Assembly: GCA_934272845.1 (NCBI GenBank) | Contig: CAKQSF010000031.1 | Span: 1 to 17,027 of the forward strand | Source: an uncultured Prevotella sp. | GTDB taxonomy: Bacteria; Bacteroidota; Bacteroidia; Bacteroidales; Bacteroidaceae | DNA length: 17,027 nucleotides | Reading direction: 5' to 3' | In this document: piece by piece, positions 7,211 through 15,380 of the stretch | Layout of the letters: every line of letters starts with the position of its first letter | Numbering within the stretch: the stretch's first letter is position 1 | Program-made: the position numbers and the translations under genes | The notes under the pieces: model-generated | What the model saw: only the letters and a program-made list of their open reading frames with translations | Databases searched by the model: none | What the model was told of the DNA's origin: nothing

Positions 7211-8278
7211 ATGATGATGCAGATAGGCTACGACGCTAAACGATATTATCATAACAACACGGGATTAGGCAACTATAGTCGTACGTTGGTTCAAGACGTG
7301 CAGGAGATGTTTCCTGACATCACACCAGTACTTTACGACTGTAAGAGCATTGAGCGCACCTTCCGACTTGGCAAAAAGGCCGCTAATGACGGTTGCCGAC
7401 TGTTTCATGGTTTGTCTAACGAACTGCCGCGCGACATTGTAAAAGCCGGAATTCCTTCTATAGTGACCATGCACGACGTGGCATGGCGCACATTTCCTGA
7501 TATGTACACCATGATTGACCGCCATATCTATGACATGAAGTATGGTTGGTCGGCACGCAACGCTACTCACGTGGTGTGCATCAGCGAGTCAACTAAACGC
7601 GATGTTATGCGCTTCTACGGCGTGCCTGAGGAACGCATTTCGGTAATATACCAGCCTGTGCAGCGCACGTTCTATTCGCCCATGGATATTACTGAGGCAC
7701 AACGTATATGCAACCGCGTGTTGCCTTACGCACAAGGCAGGGAGTTTATCCTCACCGTGGGGTCCATAAATAGTCGTAAGAACCTCCTGGGCATAGTTAA
7801 GGCGCTGAACGCTATGCCTGATAATGAGCGTCCGCTGCTGATTGCTGTGGGCAACGGAAGGGAGTACCGCAACAAGGTGGAGAAGTATATTGAGGAGCGA
7901 AGACTGCGTAACTACGTACGCATAGAGAGCAACATTCACGATGTTGGCACGCTGCAGGCACTCTACCGACGCGCACGCTGCCTAGTGTACCCATCGTTCT
8001 ACGAGGGTTTCGGACTGCCCGTTGTGGAGGCTGCACTACAGAAATGCCCTGTGATAACGAGCAACGTATCATCGCTTCCTGAGGCTGCAGGGCCGGCCGC
8101 AATACAGGTGGACCCTACAAGGGTTAAACAAATTACGCAGGCTATACACCAACTCATGGCATCGTCTGAGGAATGTAAGGAACGCGGAGAACTGGCATAC
8201 CAGTATTGCATGGAACGCTTCACACCCGAAAAACTTACCACACAGATGGTGGAACTATACCGTAGCATGACGAAATAA
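7211..8278 (+). CDS. GT4-family glycosyltransferase
   Basis: 355 aa, GT-B fold, retaining, probably cytoplasmic or membrane-associated. The N-terminal half has the acceptor-side motifs GLGNYSR (residues ~19-25), MHDVAWRTFPDMY and VVCISESTKRDV. The C-terminal half has FILTVGSINSRKNLLG, which binds the nucleotide-sugar phosphates, and CLVYPSFYEGFGLPVVEA (~255-273), where the glutamates of E-x7-E contact the sugar nucleotide. This is typical of mannosyl-, glucosyl- or rhamnosyltransferases of surface polysaccharide assembly; donor and acceptor cannot be read from sequence. Three consecutive ATGs (7211, 7214, 7217) could each serve as start. No other glycan-synthesis genes are adjacent; downstream is only the 8-bp repeat tract and the PL11 lyase. 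Confidence 0.9.
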   Translation: MMMQIGYDAKRYYHNNTGLGNYSRTLVQDVQEMFPDITPVLYDCKSIERTFRLGKKAANDGCRLFHGLSNELPRDIVKAGIPSIVTMHDVAWRTFPDMYTMIDRHIYDMKYGWSARNATHVVCISESTKRDVMRFYGVPEERISVIYQPVQRTFYSPMDITEAQRICNRVLPYAQGREFILTVGSINSRKNLLGIVKALNAMPDNERPLLIAVGNGREYRNKVEKYIEERRLRNYVRIESNIHDVGTLQALYRRARCLVYPSFYEGFGLPVVEAALQKCPVITSNVSSLPEAAGPAAIQVDPTRVKQITQAIHQLMASSEECKERGELAYQYCMERFTPEKLTTQMVELYRSMTK

Positions 8279-8282
8279 AACA

Positions 8283-8418
8283 AACCACCAAACCACTAAA
8301 CCACCAAACCACTAAACCACCAAACCACTAAACCACCAAACCACTAAACCACCAAACCACTAAACCACTAAACCACCAAACCACCAAACCACTAAACCAC
8401 CAAACCACCAAACCACTA
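8283..8418. repeat. Tandem repeat, 17 copies of the 8-bp unit AACCACYA
   Basis: The tract is exactly 136 bp, 17 units with no indel. The seventh base of each unit is C or T in the order C T C T C T C T C T T C C T C C T, so a 16-bp CT dimer repeats five times before the order breaks. The plus strand has no G. It begins 4 nt after the glycosyltransferase stop and ends 6 nt before the PL11 ATG, so it fills the whole gap. There is no TAnnTTTG box in it. Confidence 0.97.
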
Positions 8419-8424
8419 ACTAAC

Positions 8425-11067
8425 ATGAAACAACTCTTTATGGCTTGCACCATCTGTGCAGCCACACTATTGCCAGCCCAGACGTCGGCAGCGGAGATTT
8501 TGACAAAGCGTGCCCCCGTGGCAGTAGCCACAAAGACGGGCATACTCGTAACATGGCGCGCACTGAAGGCAGACAACGATGCCAACGTATCATACAACCT
8601 CTACCGTGATGGCGTAGCGGTTGTAAAGGGACTTACCGCTAAAACAAACTATCTTGATAAGGCAGGAAAGCCAGGAGCAACATACCGACTGGAGGAACTA
8701 CACTCTGGTAGCGTTAAGCAGACGGAGGAAGTGAAAGCATGGGACAATATGTTCACCACGATAAAGGTTAACCGTCCTGCACCTGAGGCTCCTGTTAAAG
8801 GAAGCAAAGCATATTACATGCCCGATGATATCAGCGTGGGCGACCTCGATGGCGATGGCAATTACGAACTGGTATTGAAGTGGATGCCAAGCAACCAACA
8901 GGACAATGGATACAATGGCTACACTTCACCGTGCATCATTGATGCCTATCGCATGGACGGTACACAACTGTGGCGCATCAACCTCGGACTGAACATACGC
9001 TCTGGTAACCACTATACGCAGTTCCTTGTGTACGACTTTGACGGCGACGGCAAGGCGGAGGTTATATGCAAGACTGCTCCGGGCTCAAAGGACGGTAAGG
9101 GAAACTACGTTAGCAAGGCTGGCACTGAGGCTGCCGTGACCGATGTTAACAATACAAAGACTTACGTTAACGACAACGGTCGCATCAGCGGCGGCGAGGA
9201 GTTCCTCACGGTATTCAACGGAGAGACGGGCGCTGCCATGCACACTATATTCTATTCGCCAAGCCGCTCGGCTGACTCTTTCCCTAAGGCGGCTACCTCT
9301 TATAGTTCAAGCGCATGGGGCGACACCAACTACAACCGTGGCAACAGATACAATGCTGCCGTGGCTTACCTCGATGGTGAGGACGGAAAGCCTACTGCCA
9401 TCATGCAGCGCGGATACTACACACGCTGTTACCTGTGGGCGGTGGACTGGGACGGCCAAAAACTCTCTACACGCTGGCTACATCGCGGCACTGCAGCAAA
9501 GAGTTGGAACACCGTGGACGGTGACGGCAAGATTCTTTCATACGGTACCGATAAGTCCAGTTACGGACAGGGAGTACACGGCATTAGCGTGGGCGACGTG
9601 AACGGTGACGGATACGATGAGATAGTGACAGGTGGAGCAACGATAGGACATGACGGCTCGCTATTGTGCTCTACAGGTAAGGGGCACGGTGATGCCATAC
9701 ACCTAGCAGACCTCTGCCCAGACCGAAAAGGCCTCGAGATAATGATGCCTCACGAGGAAAGTCCTTATGGATATGACGTGCACGATGCTACAACTGGCGA
9801 ACTCCTTGTCAGCGCAACTGGCACGGAGGACAACGGACGCGGGTTGGCTGCCGACTTTATCCCAACACACCGTGGTTACGAGTTCTGGTCATCGGCTGAC
9901 GGTAACATTCGCTCATGCGATACGGGCGACGTGCTCCTCGGCAGTAAGCCTGACACTAACTACCGCATATACTGGACTGGGGACCCATACGACCAAACCT
10001 TCGACGGACGCTACGACAGCGGTACCAAAAAGTGTGCACCACGCATACGCACCTATAACACGGCAAGCAAGAAGATTACAACCTTCCAGGAGTTTGCAGC
10101 ATACGGCAGTCCTGCTACCTGTAACACTACGAAGGGCACACCGTGTCTGCAAGCGGACATCATGGGAGACTGGCGCGAAGAAATCATAATGTATGCCCAA
10201 GAGGAAGACCATACCTCTGACCAATGTACGCTGATGATATTCTCTACACCTGAAGAGACCAAGTATAAGGTGCCATGCCTCATGGAAGACCACCTCTACC
10301 GCATGGGCATAGCATGGCAAAACTCTTCATATAACCAGCCACCTCACCTCGGATATAGCCTGCCTGACTATCTCGGCATTAACGGAAGCACTTATGTTAC
10401 TAAGACTGCTAACAATGCTCCTGCCGCTCCTACAATAGATACACCTACCGACCCTACAAACAGCGGTACGGAGGAACTGACAATGCCTGCTGAGGATAAA
10501 GGCAAGGTGAACGGCAATTGCTACATTGCTGGCGAGAACCAAGAACTGACAGCGTCTTCTAAGAATGGCTACATTAAGATACGCACTAACAATAATGGTA
10601 ATACCATCACCTTCAGTGTAGCATCGGGCTACGTGATAACTGGCATAAAACTGGAAGGCTACAGCAACAACAGTTCTACCACTGCCGACCGTTCTATAAC
10701 GCTGACCGACATCTGCATTGATGGCGCTGAAAACTCTGTGCTGGCTAATGCGGTGAAGTTACCTGGCGGAACTGCAGGCTCTACACCTGTCACGGCAGAG
10801 GCAAAGGGATTTTCTGCAACACAGAACATTGTGCTGAAGTTTGATAACTCGCTCATCACCACAAGCGATGTTGACGCTGCAGGAAAGAATAAGCAGATTA
10901 TGGGCAAGGTGACGTTTACTTATACCAAGGCGACCAACATTGGTGCCGTAGAGTCACAGGCATCTGAACCTAACCACAAGACTGCCATTTATGACCTTAA
11001 CGGTCGACGCATCGTCGCTCCAAAGAAGGGTATATACATCGTTGGCGACAAGAAAATAAGGTATTAA
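8425..11067 (+). CDS. Secreted rhamnogalacturonan lyase, PL11 family, with C-terminal extension
   Basis: 880 aa. PL11 enzymes cut the rhamnose-galacturonate backbone of pectin RG-I by beta-elimination. A signal peptide (1-~22) is followed by an FnIII-like segment (~27-115; VTWRALKADN...YNLYRDG) and the eight-bladed propeller (~125-655) with calcium-loop motifs DLDGDGNYELVLKW (~140), DFDGDGKAEVICK (~206) and GDVNGDGYDEIV (~390), and the family block ADIMGDWREEIIMY (~575). The propeller ends at PPHLGYSLPDYLG. PL11 lyases are usually near 600-650 aa; here residues ~680-850 add a Ser/Thr/Asn-rich beta-sandwich-like domain of unknown role, possibly carbohydrate binding, and then the tail AIYDLNGRRIVAPKKGIYIV of the type common at the C-terminus of secreted Prevotella proteins. 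No SusC/SusD or partner GH105/GH106 gene is nearby. No own promoter was found in the repeat tract upstream. Confidence 0.93.
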   Translation: MKQLFMACTICAATLLPAQTSAAEILTKRAPVAVATKTGILVTWRALKADNDANVSYNLYRDGVAVVKGLTAKTNYLDKAGKPGATYRLEELHSGSVKQTEEVKAWDNMFTTIKVNRPAPEAPVKGSKAYYMPDDISVGDLDGDGNYELVLKWMPSNQQDNGYNGYTSPCIIDAYRMDGTQLWRINLGLNIRSGNHYTQFLVYDFDGDGKAEVICKTAPGSKDGKGNYVSKAGTEAAVTDVNNTKTYVNDNGRISGGEEFLTVFNGETGAAMHTIFYSPSRSADSFPKAATSYSSSAWGDTNYNRGNRYNAAVAYLDGEDGKPTAIMQRGYYTRCYLWAVDWDGQKLSTRWLHRGTAAKSWNTVDGDGKILSYGTDKSSYGQGVHGISVGDVNGDGYDEIVTGGATIGHDGSLLCSTGKGHGDAIHLADLCPDRKGLEIMMPHEESPYGYDVHDATTGELLVSATGTEDNGRGLAADFIPTHRGYEFWSSADGNIRSCDTGDVLLGSKPDTNYRIYWTGDPYDQTFDGRYDSGTKKCAPRIRTYNTASKKITTFQEFAAYGSPATCNTTKGTPCLQADIMGDWREEIIMYAQEEDHTSDQCTLMIFSTPEETKYKVPCLMEDHLYRMGIAWQNSSYNQPPHLGYSLPDYLGINGSTYVTKTANNAPAAPTIDTPTDPTNSGTEELTMPAEDKGKVNGNCYIAGENQELTASSKNGYIKIRTNNNGNTITFSVASGYVITGIKLEGYSNNSSTTADRSITLTDICIDGAENSVLANAVKLPGGTAGSTPVTAEAKGFSATQNIVLKFDNSLITTSDVDAAGKNKQIMGKVTFTYTKATNIGAVESQASEPNHKTAIYDLNGRRIVAPKKGIYIVGDKKIRY

Positions 11068-11194
11068 CATGGTGCATCAGAAATAATGGTATTTCCAAAA
11101 TTTACCATTATGCACACGAAAACGCTGAAAATTTGTAATTCACTAACTCACTGCGAGTTATGAGTTTAACAACAATAATAATAGCAATTACTCA

Positions 11195-11213
11195 GTAATC
11201 AGGCCCTGATTAC
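11195..11213. promoter_or_regulatory. 19-bp palindrome, operator-like
   Basis: GTAATCAGG-C-CCTGATTAC is a perfect 9-bp inverted repeat around one base. It sits upstream of the terminator rather than at a visible promoter, so it could equally be an RNA hairpin in the PL11 3' end. Confidence 0.4.
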
Positions 11214-11240
11214 CAAGTAAAAGCAATGCTTTCACAACGT

Positions 11241-11277
11241 AAAAGAGCCCAAATCGCAATGCTATTTGGGCTCTTTT
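11241..11277. terminator. Strong intrinsic terminator after the PL11 gene
   Basis: AAAAGAGCCCAAAT (11241-11254) pairs perfectly with ATTTGGGCTCTTTT (11264-11277) across a 9-nt loop. The T4 end gives a U tract. Confidence 0.85.
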
Positions 11278-11349
11278 AGTCTGTTTCCGAAATTTACCAT
11301 TTCTTGACACGTCATCTTAGCGACAACACTGAAATTTTAAAAAAAACTG

Positions 11350-12702
11350 ATGAAAGGAAAAGATTTAACACAAGGTAGCATTATAAGTAACGTCATGGCA
11401 TTCTCGTTGCCATACATGCTCGCCTATTTCTTACAAATTCTCTATGGACTTGCAGACCTCTACGTAATAGGTCAGTACTGCGACGTAGACAGTACCACTG
11501 CTGTATCGAATGGAGCACAGGTAATGCACATGATAACCGTGATGCTCATCGGACTTGCCATGGGAACAACCGTGCTTACCGCACTTGCCGTAGGCGCTAA
11601 AGACACAACGAGAGCGCGTGCTGTTGTTGGCAACACTATAACTATGTTTGCTGTCATTGCCATTGTGCTGATGGTGGTGCTTCTCTCACTGAGTGGTTGG
11701 ATTGTAAGCGTGATGGATACCCCCGCAGAGGCTGTCATAGGCATGAAGCATTACCTTACCGTGTGTTTTATTGGCATACCATTCATCATAGCCTATAATA
11801 TTATCGCCTCCATATTTCGTGGCTTGGGCGACTCACGTAGTCCGATGTACTTCGTTGCCGTGGCATGTGTGGTAAATATAGCACTCGATTATATTTTCAT
11901 AGGGTTCTTCGGACTGGGAGCAATGGGAGCAGCCCTTGGCACTACATTATCTCAGATGGCGAGTGTGCTGTTCGCCATCTGCGCCATACGTCGCCAGCAC
12001 GGAGTGCTTGACGTGTCTCGTTCTGACCTACGTCCACGAAAGGATGTCATAAAGCAGATACTTAAGATAGGGATGCCCATCTCTATGCAGGATGGTTTCA
12101 TACAGATTTCGTTCCTCGCTATCACCGTCATTGCCAACCAACGCGGACTGATTGACGCTGCTGCCGTGGGCATTGTGGAGAAGTTTATCGGACTTGTTTT
12201 CATCGTTCCGTCTGCCATGCTCTCTACCGTTTCTGCCGTTTCCGCTCAAAATATTGGCGCAGGAGACATGGAACGGGCCAAAAGAACCATGTTCACCGCA
12301 ATGATGATAACCACTGCTTATGGCGTGGTATGCTCTGTAGTATTGCAATTCATACCCCAACTGGCAGTAGGAATATTTACTGACAATCCGCAGGTATTAG
12401 CACAGGGCTCAGAGTATCTTCGTGGTTACGTATGGGACTGTATCTTTGCTGGTCTGCATTTCTGTTTCAGTGGTTTCTTCACGGCATGTGGTCTCTCTAT
12501 TATATCGTTCGTTCACAACAGCATATCTATTGTCTGCGCACGCATTCCGCTCGCATGGCTTTCATCATATCTTTATCCCGACACGCTTTACCCCATGGGA
12601 TTAAGCACCTGCACGGGTTCTGTACTGTCATGCCTGATATGTATTATAGCATACTGGTGGATAAGGAAAAAGAACTTTGTATATCGACAGAAAGAGAAAT
12701 GA
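11350..12702 (+). CDS. MATE family efflux transporter
   Basis: 450 aa, inner-membrane multidrug/cation antiporter with twelve predicted helices in two homologous bundles. Typical features are the N-terminal KDLTQGSIISNVMAFSLPYMLAYFLQILYGLADLYVIGQY, the FRGLGDSRSPMYFVAVACVVNIALDYIFI block at the end of the first bundle, and the matching second-half start ILKIGMPISMQDGFIQISFLAITVIANQ. These belong to the NorM/DinF-like MATE clan that uses H+ or Na+ to expel cationic compounds; the substrate is not predictable. The ATG follows an A-rich leader without a clear Shine-Dalgarno site, common in Bacteroidota. It is a single-gene unit between two terminators. Confidence 0.93.
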   Translation: MKGKDLTQGSIISNVMAFSLPYMLAYFLQILYGLADLYVIGQYCDVDSTTAVSNGAQVMHMITVMLIGLAMGTTVLTALAVGAKDTTRARAVVGNTITMFAVIAIVLMVVLLSLSGWIVSVMDTPAEAVIGMKHYLTVCFIGIPFIIAYNIIASIFRGLGDSRSPMYFVAVACVVNIALDYIFIGFFGLGAMGAALGTTLSQMASVLFAICAIRRQHGVLDVSRSDLRPRKDVIKQILKIGMPISMQDGFIQISFLAITVIANQRGLIDAAAVGIVEKFIGLVFIVPSAMLSTVSAVSAQNIGAGDMERAKRTMFTAMMITTAYGVVCSVVLQFIPQLAVGIFTDNPQVLAQGSEYLRGYVWDCIFAGLHFCFSGFFTACGLSIISFVHNSISIVCARIPLAWLSSYLYPDTLYPMGLSTCTGSVLSCLICIIAYWWIRKKNFVYRQKEK

Positions 12703-12788
12703 GTAGCGGAATCGGGCATAGCGAAGCATTGACATAGCGTTGCTTTGTTAGAGAAATTGATTTCTTCTGCATAACATATATTGCCCGC

Positions 12789-12827
12789 AACATCTGCTGC
12801 CCCCTACTTTCTGGGGCAGCGGATGTT
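12789..12827 (+). terminator. Hairpin downstream of the MATE gene
   Basis: AACATCTGCTGCCCC (12789-12803) pairs with GGGGCAGCGGATGTT (12813-12827) with one mismatch. It is a very stable GC-rich stem but has no T tract, so it may act as an mRNA 3'-end stabiliser rather than an intrinsic terminator. Confidence 0.6.
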
Positions 12828-12883
12828 CGGGGCAGCGGATTTCCCCCACCCTATCTACTTCGAACTCCATGAGTTCTGAACAC

Positions 12884-12919
12884 AAAAAAAGGTTGAACAT
12901 CGTGTGATGATCAACCTTT
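12884..12919 (-). terminator. Terminator of tRNA-Gln
   Basis: On the minus strand AAAGGTTGA (12919-12911) pairs with TCAACCTTT (12896-12888) and runs into seven Ts. It starts about 9 nt after the tRNA 3' end. Confidence 0.8.
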
Positions 12920-12927
12920 AAGTATTG

Positions 12928-12998
12928 TTGGGATACCCGGATTCGAACCAGGAAAGGCAGGACCAGAATCTGCAGTGTTACCATTACACCATATCCCA
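12928..12998 (-). tRNA. tRNA-Gln (anticodon CUG)
   Basis: A complete cloverleaf reads on the minus strand: acceptor TGGGATA/TATCCCA (with the weak U1-A72 pair typical of tRNA-Gln), D arm GTGT-AATGGTA-ACAC, anticodon loop TTCTGGT with CTG at 12966-12964, T arm CCTGG-TTCGAAT-CCGGG. CCA is not encoded and the discriminator is A. The anticodon stem GCAGA/CCTGC has an A31-C39 mismatch next to the loop. It decodes CAG. Confidence 0.93.
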
Positions 12999-13047
12999 AT
13001 TTTTATGTCTATGTAACTTAGAAATCGTTGTTTCTTGATTACGAGTG

Positions 13048-13079
13048 CAAAATTACTACTTTTATTTGATACCGCCAAA
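13048..13079 (-). promoter_or_regulatory. tRNA-Gln promoter
   Basis: On the minus strand TTTG (13079-13076), 20 nt, TAATTTTG (13055-13048): a full match to the Bacteroidota -33/-7 pattern and nearly the same sequence as the priA promoter. The predicted start is about 45 nt upstream of the tRNA. Confidence 0.75.
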
Positions 13080-13124
13080 TATTTCTGCAACTTTTTTATG
13101 AGAAAAATGAAGAATATACGTTTT

Positions 13125-13163
13125 TGGCATAATTATCTTGCTTTTTTACTTATTATTATGCCA
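13125..13163. promoter_or_regulatory. Inverted repeat upstream of dnaK, candidate enhancer site
   Basis: TGGCATAAT (13125-13133) and its exact reverse complement ATTATGCCA (13155-13163) have centres 30 bp apart, about three helical turns. The site lies roughly 70-110 bp upstream of the start predicted from the sigma-54-like element, the usual position of an activator binding site. A nearby direct repeat TGTCAC (13167-13172, 13176-13181) may also be part of it. Confidence 0.45.
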
Positions 13164-13204
13164 TAATGTCACTTCTGTCACATCTAAGTCATATTAATGA
13201 GGCA

Positions 13205-13220
13205 TGGCACAGGCATTGCT
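13205..13220 (+). promoter_or_regulatory. Sigma-54-type (-24/-12) promoter upstream of dnaK
   Basis: TGGCAC (13205-13210), 5 nt, TTGCT (13216-13220) matches every fixed base of the RpoN consensus TGGCAC-N5-TTGCW, with the GG and GC doublets at the required spacing. The start would fall near 13232, giving a ~147-nt leader. No TAnnTTTG box, and no TTTG at all, occurs on the plus strand between 13221 and the dnaK ATG. Confidence 0.65.
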
Positions 13221-13378
13221 ATAAATAGAGTGTTGCATGGCGAAGACAATGGCTAAAAACATTGACAGAGCAGCAATAAACTCAATAGCGTATGCCATTA
13301 TATATTATATAAGGTATACAGCAGAGAGAGAGAAAAAAAATAAAATAGCAATAACAAAAAATTAAAAAGAATACAACT

Positions 13379-15307
13379 ATGGGAAAGATTATTGGTATCG
13401 ACCTTGGTACAACAAACTCATGTGTTGCCGTTTTCGAAGGCAACGAACCAGTGGTAATTGCAAACTCTGAGGGTAAGCGTACCACTCCATCAGTAATAGG
13501 TTTCGTAAAGGATGGCGAGCGCAAGGTGGGCGATCCTGCTAAACGTCAGGCTATCACTAACCCTAAGAACACAGTCTTCTCTATTAAGCGTTTCATGGGT
13601 GAGACATACGACCAGTGCTCTAAGGAGGTTACACGTGTGCCTTACACCGTAGTAAACGAGAATGGTTACCCACGTGTAGACATCGACGGACGTAAGTACA
13701 CTCCACAGGAAATCTCTGCTATGGTATTGCAGAAGATGAAGAAGACTGCTGAAGACTATCTTGGTCAGGAAGTGACAGACGCTGTCATCACCGTTCCTGC
13801 TTACTTCTCTGACTCACAGCGTCAGGCTACTAAGGAGGCTGGACAGATTGCTGGACTTAACGTACAGCGTATCGTGAATGAGCCAACAGCCGCTGCACTG
13901 GCTTACGGTGTGGATAAGGCTAACAAGGATATGAAGATTGCCGTATTCGACCTTGGTGGTGGTACGTTTGATATTTCTATCCTTGAGTTCGGTGGCGGTG
14001 TATTCGAAGTATTGTCAACAAACGGTGATACACACCTTGGTGGTGATGACTTCGACCAGGTTATCATTGACTGGCTTGCTAACGGCTTTAAGGCTGACGA
14101 GGGCATAGACCTTACAAAGGATCCTATGGCTATGCAGCGCTTGAAGGAGGCTGCCGAGAAGGCTAAGATAGAACTCTCTAGTTCTACTTCTACAGAAATC
14201 AACCTGCCTTACATCTCTGCTGAGGGCGGAGTGCCAAAGCACCTCGTAAAGACTCTTACACGTGCACAGTTCGAGCAGTTGGCTCATAACCTGATACAGG
14301 CATGTCTCGTACCTTGCCAAAACGCTATGCGTGACGCAGGTCTTTCTGCATCAGACATTGATGAGGTAATCCTCGTAGGTGGTTCAAGCCGTATCCCTGC
14401 AGTTCAGACACTCGTTAAGAACTACTTCGGCAAGGAACCTTCAAAGGGCGTTAACCCTGATGAGGTAGTAGCAGTAGGTGCATCTATTCAGGGTGCCATC
14501 CTTAACAAGGAGTCAGGTGTTGGTGACATCGTGCTTCTTGATGTAACACCACTTACCCTTGGTATTGAGACAATGGGGGGCGTAATGACAAAGTTGATTG
14601 ACGCTAACTCTACTATCCCTTGCAAGAAGTCAGAGACATTCTCAACAGCCGTTGACAACCAGACTGCCGTAACTATTCACGTACTGCAGGGTGAGCGCCC
14701 AATGGCAGCACAGAACAAGTCTATTGGTCAGTTCAACCTTGAAGGCATTGCACCAGCACGCCGTGGTGTTCCACAGATTGAGGTAACTTTCGATATTGAC
14801 GCTAACGGTATCCTTAACGTATCAGCAAAGGATAAGGCTACAGGCAAGGAGCAGAAGATTCGCATCGAGGCTTCATCAGGTTTGTCAGAGGAAGAAATCA
14901 ACCGCATGAAGGCTGAGGCTGAGGCTAACGCTGCTGCTGATAAGGCTGAGCGTGAGAAGATAGACAAACTCAACCAGGCTGACTCTATGATATTCTCTAC
15001 CGAGAACTTCATGAAGGACAATGCTGACAAGATTCCTGCAGAGGACAAACCTGCAATAGAGGCTGCCATCCAAAAGTTGAAGGATGCTCATAAGGCTCAG
15101 GACATTGCTGCAGTAGACGCTGCAACTGCTGAACTCAACAACGTAATGCAGGCTGCATCACAGAAGATGTATCAGGCAGGTGCGCAGCCAGGCGCAGGTG
15201 CTCAGGCAGGTCCTGACATGAATGGTGCTGGCAGCAACGGTGCACAGGGCGGTAGTTCAAGTGCCCAGAATGATGCTCAGGACGCAGACTTCGAGGAGGT
15301 TAAGTAA
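13379..15307 (+). CDS. dnaK: Chaperone DnaK (Hsp70)
   Basis: 642 aa, full length. The ATP-dependent chaperone works with DnaJ and GrpE in the cytoplasm. The nucleotide-binding domain (1-~385) has [16 protein letters not shown] (phosphate 1), [51 protein letters not shown] (phosphate 2) and [14 protein letters not shown] (~330-345). The linker [16 protein letters not shown] leads to the substrate-binding domain and helical lid, ending in a Gly/Ala/Gln-rich tail and DADFEEVK, close to the usual EEVD-like end. The ATG follows an A-rich leader. Neither grpE nor dnaJ is adjacent, and the terminator follows at once, so it is monocistronic. Codon choice is strongly biased, as expected for a highly expressed gene. 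Confidence 0.98.
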   Translation: MGKIIGIDLGTTNSCVAVFEGNEPVVIANSEGKRTTPSVIGFVKDGERKVGDPAKRQAITNPKNTVFSIKRFMGETYDQCSKEVTRVPYTVVNENGYPRVDIDGRKYTPQEISAMVLQKMKKTAEDYLGQEVTDAVITVPAYFSDSQRQATKEAGQIAGLNVQRIVNEPTAAALAYGVDKANKDMKIAVFDLGGGTFDISILEFGGGVFEVLSTNGDTHLGGDDFDQVIIDWLANGFKADEGIDLTKDPMAMQRLKEAAEKAKIELSSSTSTEINLPYISAEGGVPKHLVKTLTRAQFEQLAHNLIQACLVPCQNAMRDAGLSASDIDEVILVGGSSRIPAVQTLVKNYFGKEPSKGVNPDEVVAVGASIQGAILNKESGVGDIVLLDVTPLTLGIETMGGVMTKLIDANSTIPCKKSETFSTAVDNQTAVTIHVLQGERPMAAQNKSIGQFNLEGIAPARRGVPQIEVTFDIDANGILNVSAKDKATGKEQKIRIEASSGLSEEEINRMKAEAEANAAADKAEREKIDKLNQADSMIFSTENFMKDNADKIPAEDKPAIEAAIQKLKDAHKAQDIAAVDAATAELNNVMQAASQKMYQAGAQPGAGAQAGPDMNGAGSNGAQGGSSSAQNDAQDADFEEVK

Positions 15308-15339
15308 GTATAGATAACTACCGAAAGGTATAGATAGAT

Positions 15340-15380
15340 AAATCCGCATAGCTCAATGAGTTATGCGGATTTTCTTTTTA
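15340..15380 (+). terminator. dnaK terminator
   Basis: A fully paired 15-bp stem (one G-T pair) runs from AAATCCGCATAGCTC (15340-15354) to 15358-15372 with an AAT loop, followed by a T-rich run to 15380. Confidence 0.9.

Larger units (their letters stand above)
11068..11349. other. Intergenic region between PL11 and MATE genes
   Basis: There is no gene. It contains a 9-bp inverted repeat (ATAATGGTA 11083-11091 / 11103-11111), a 19-bp palindrome at 11195-11213, a strong terminator at 11241-11277, and a direct repeat: TTTCCAAAATTTACCATT at 11092-11109 recurs with one mismatch at 11284-11301. No clear TAnnTTTG promoter for the MATE gene was seen. Confidence 0.7.
12703..12927. other. Intergenic, convergent MATE / tRNA-Gln
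   Basis: No gene seen. It holds the two terminators listed separately and a repeated GGGGCAGCGGAT (12813-12824 and 12829-12840), the second copy lying just past the MATE hairpin. Confidence 0.6.

Noticed and set aside
8283..8418. CRISPR array
   Set aside because: The units are contiguous 8-mers without spacers, so it is a simple tandem repeat.
8328..8597. Minus-strand ORF with a repetitive WWFSGLVV protein
   Set aside because: It is only the translation of the 8-bp tandem repeat plus antisense of the PL11 start; the plus-strand gene is clearly real.
1701..11067. A polysaccharide utilization locus
   Set aside because: Two secreted carbohydrate enzymes are present, but there is no SusC/SusD pair or dedicated regulator, and housekeeping priA separates them.
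12432..12737. 101-aa plus-strand ORF at the MATE 3' end
   Set aside because: It lies almost wholly inside the MATE gene in another frame and its composition is that of a shadow frame.
13125..13145. Second sigma-54-like element (TGGCAT...TTGCT)
   Set aside because: The spacing is 7 nt instead of 5 and the -24 box has a mismatch, so it does not fit RpoN geometry; the TGGCATAAT is better explained as an inverted-repeat half-site.
13221..13378. CIRCE operator or housekeeping promoter for dnaK
   Set aside because: No TTAGCACTC-N9-GAGTGCTAA inverted repeat and no TAnnTTTG box is present.
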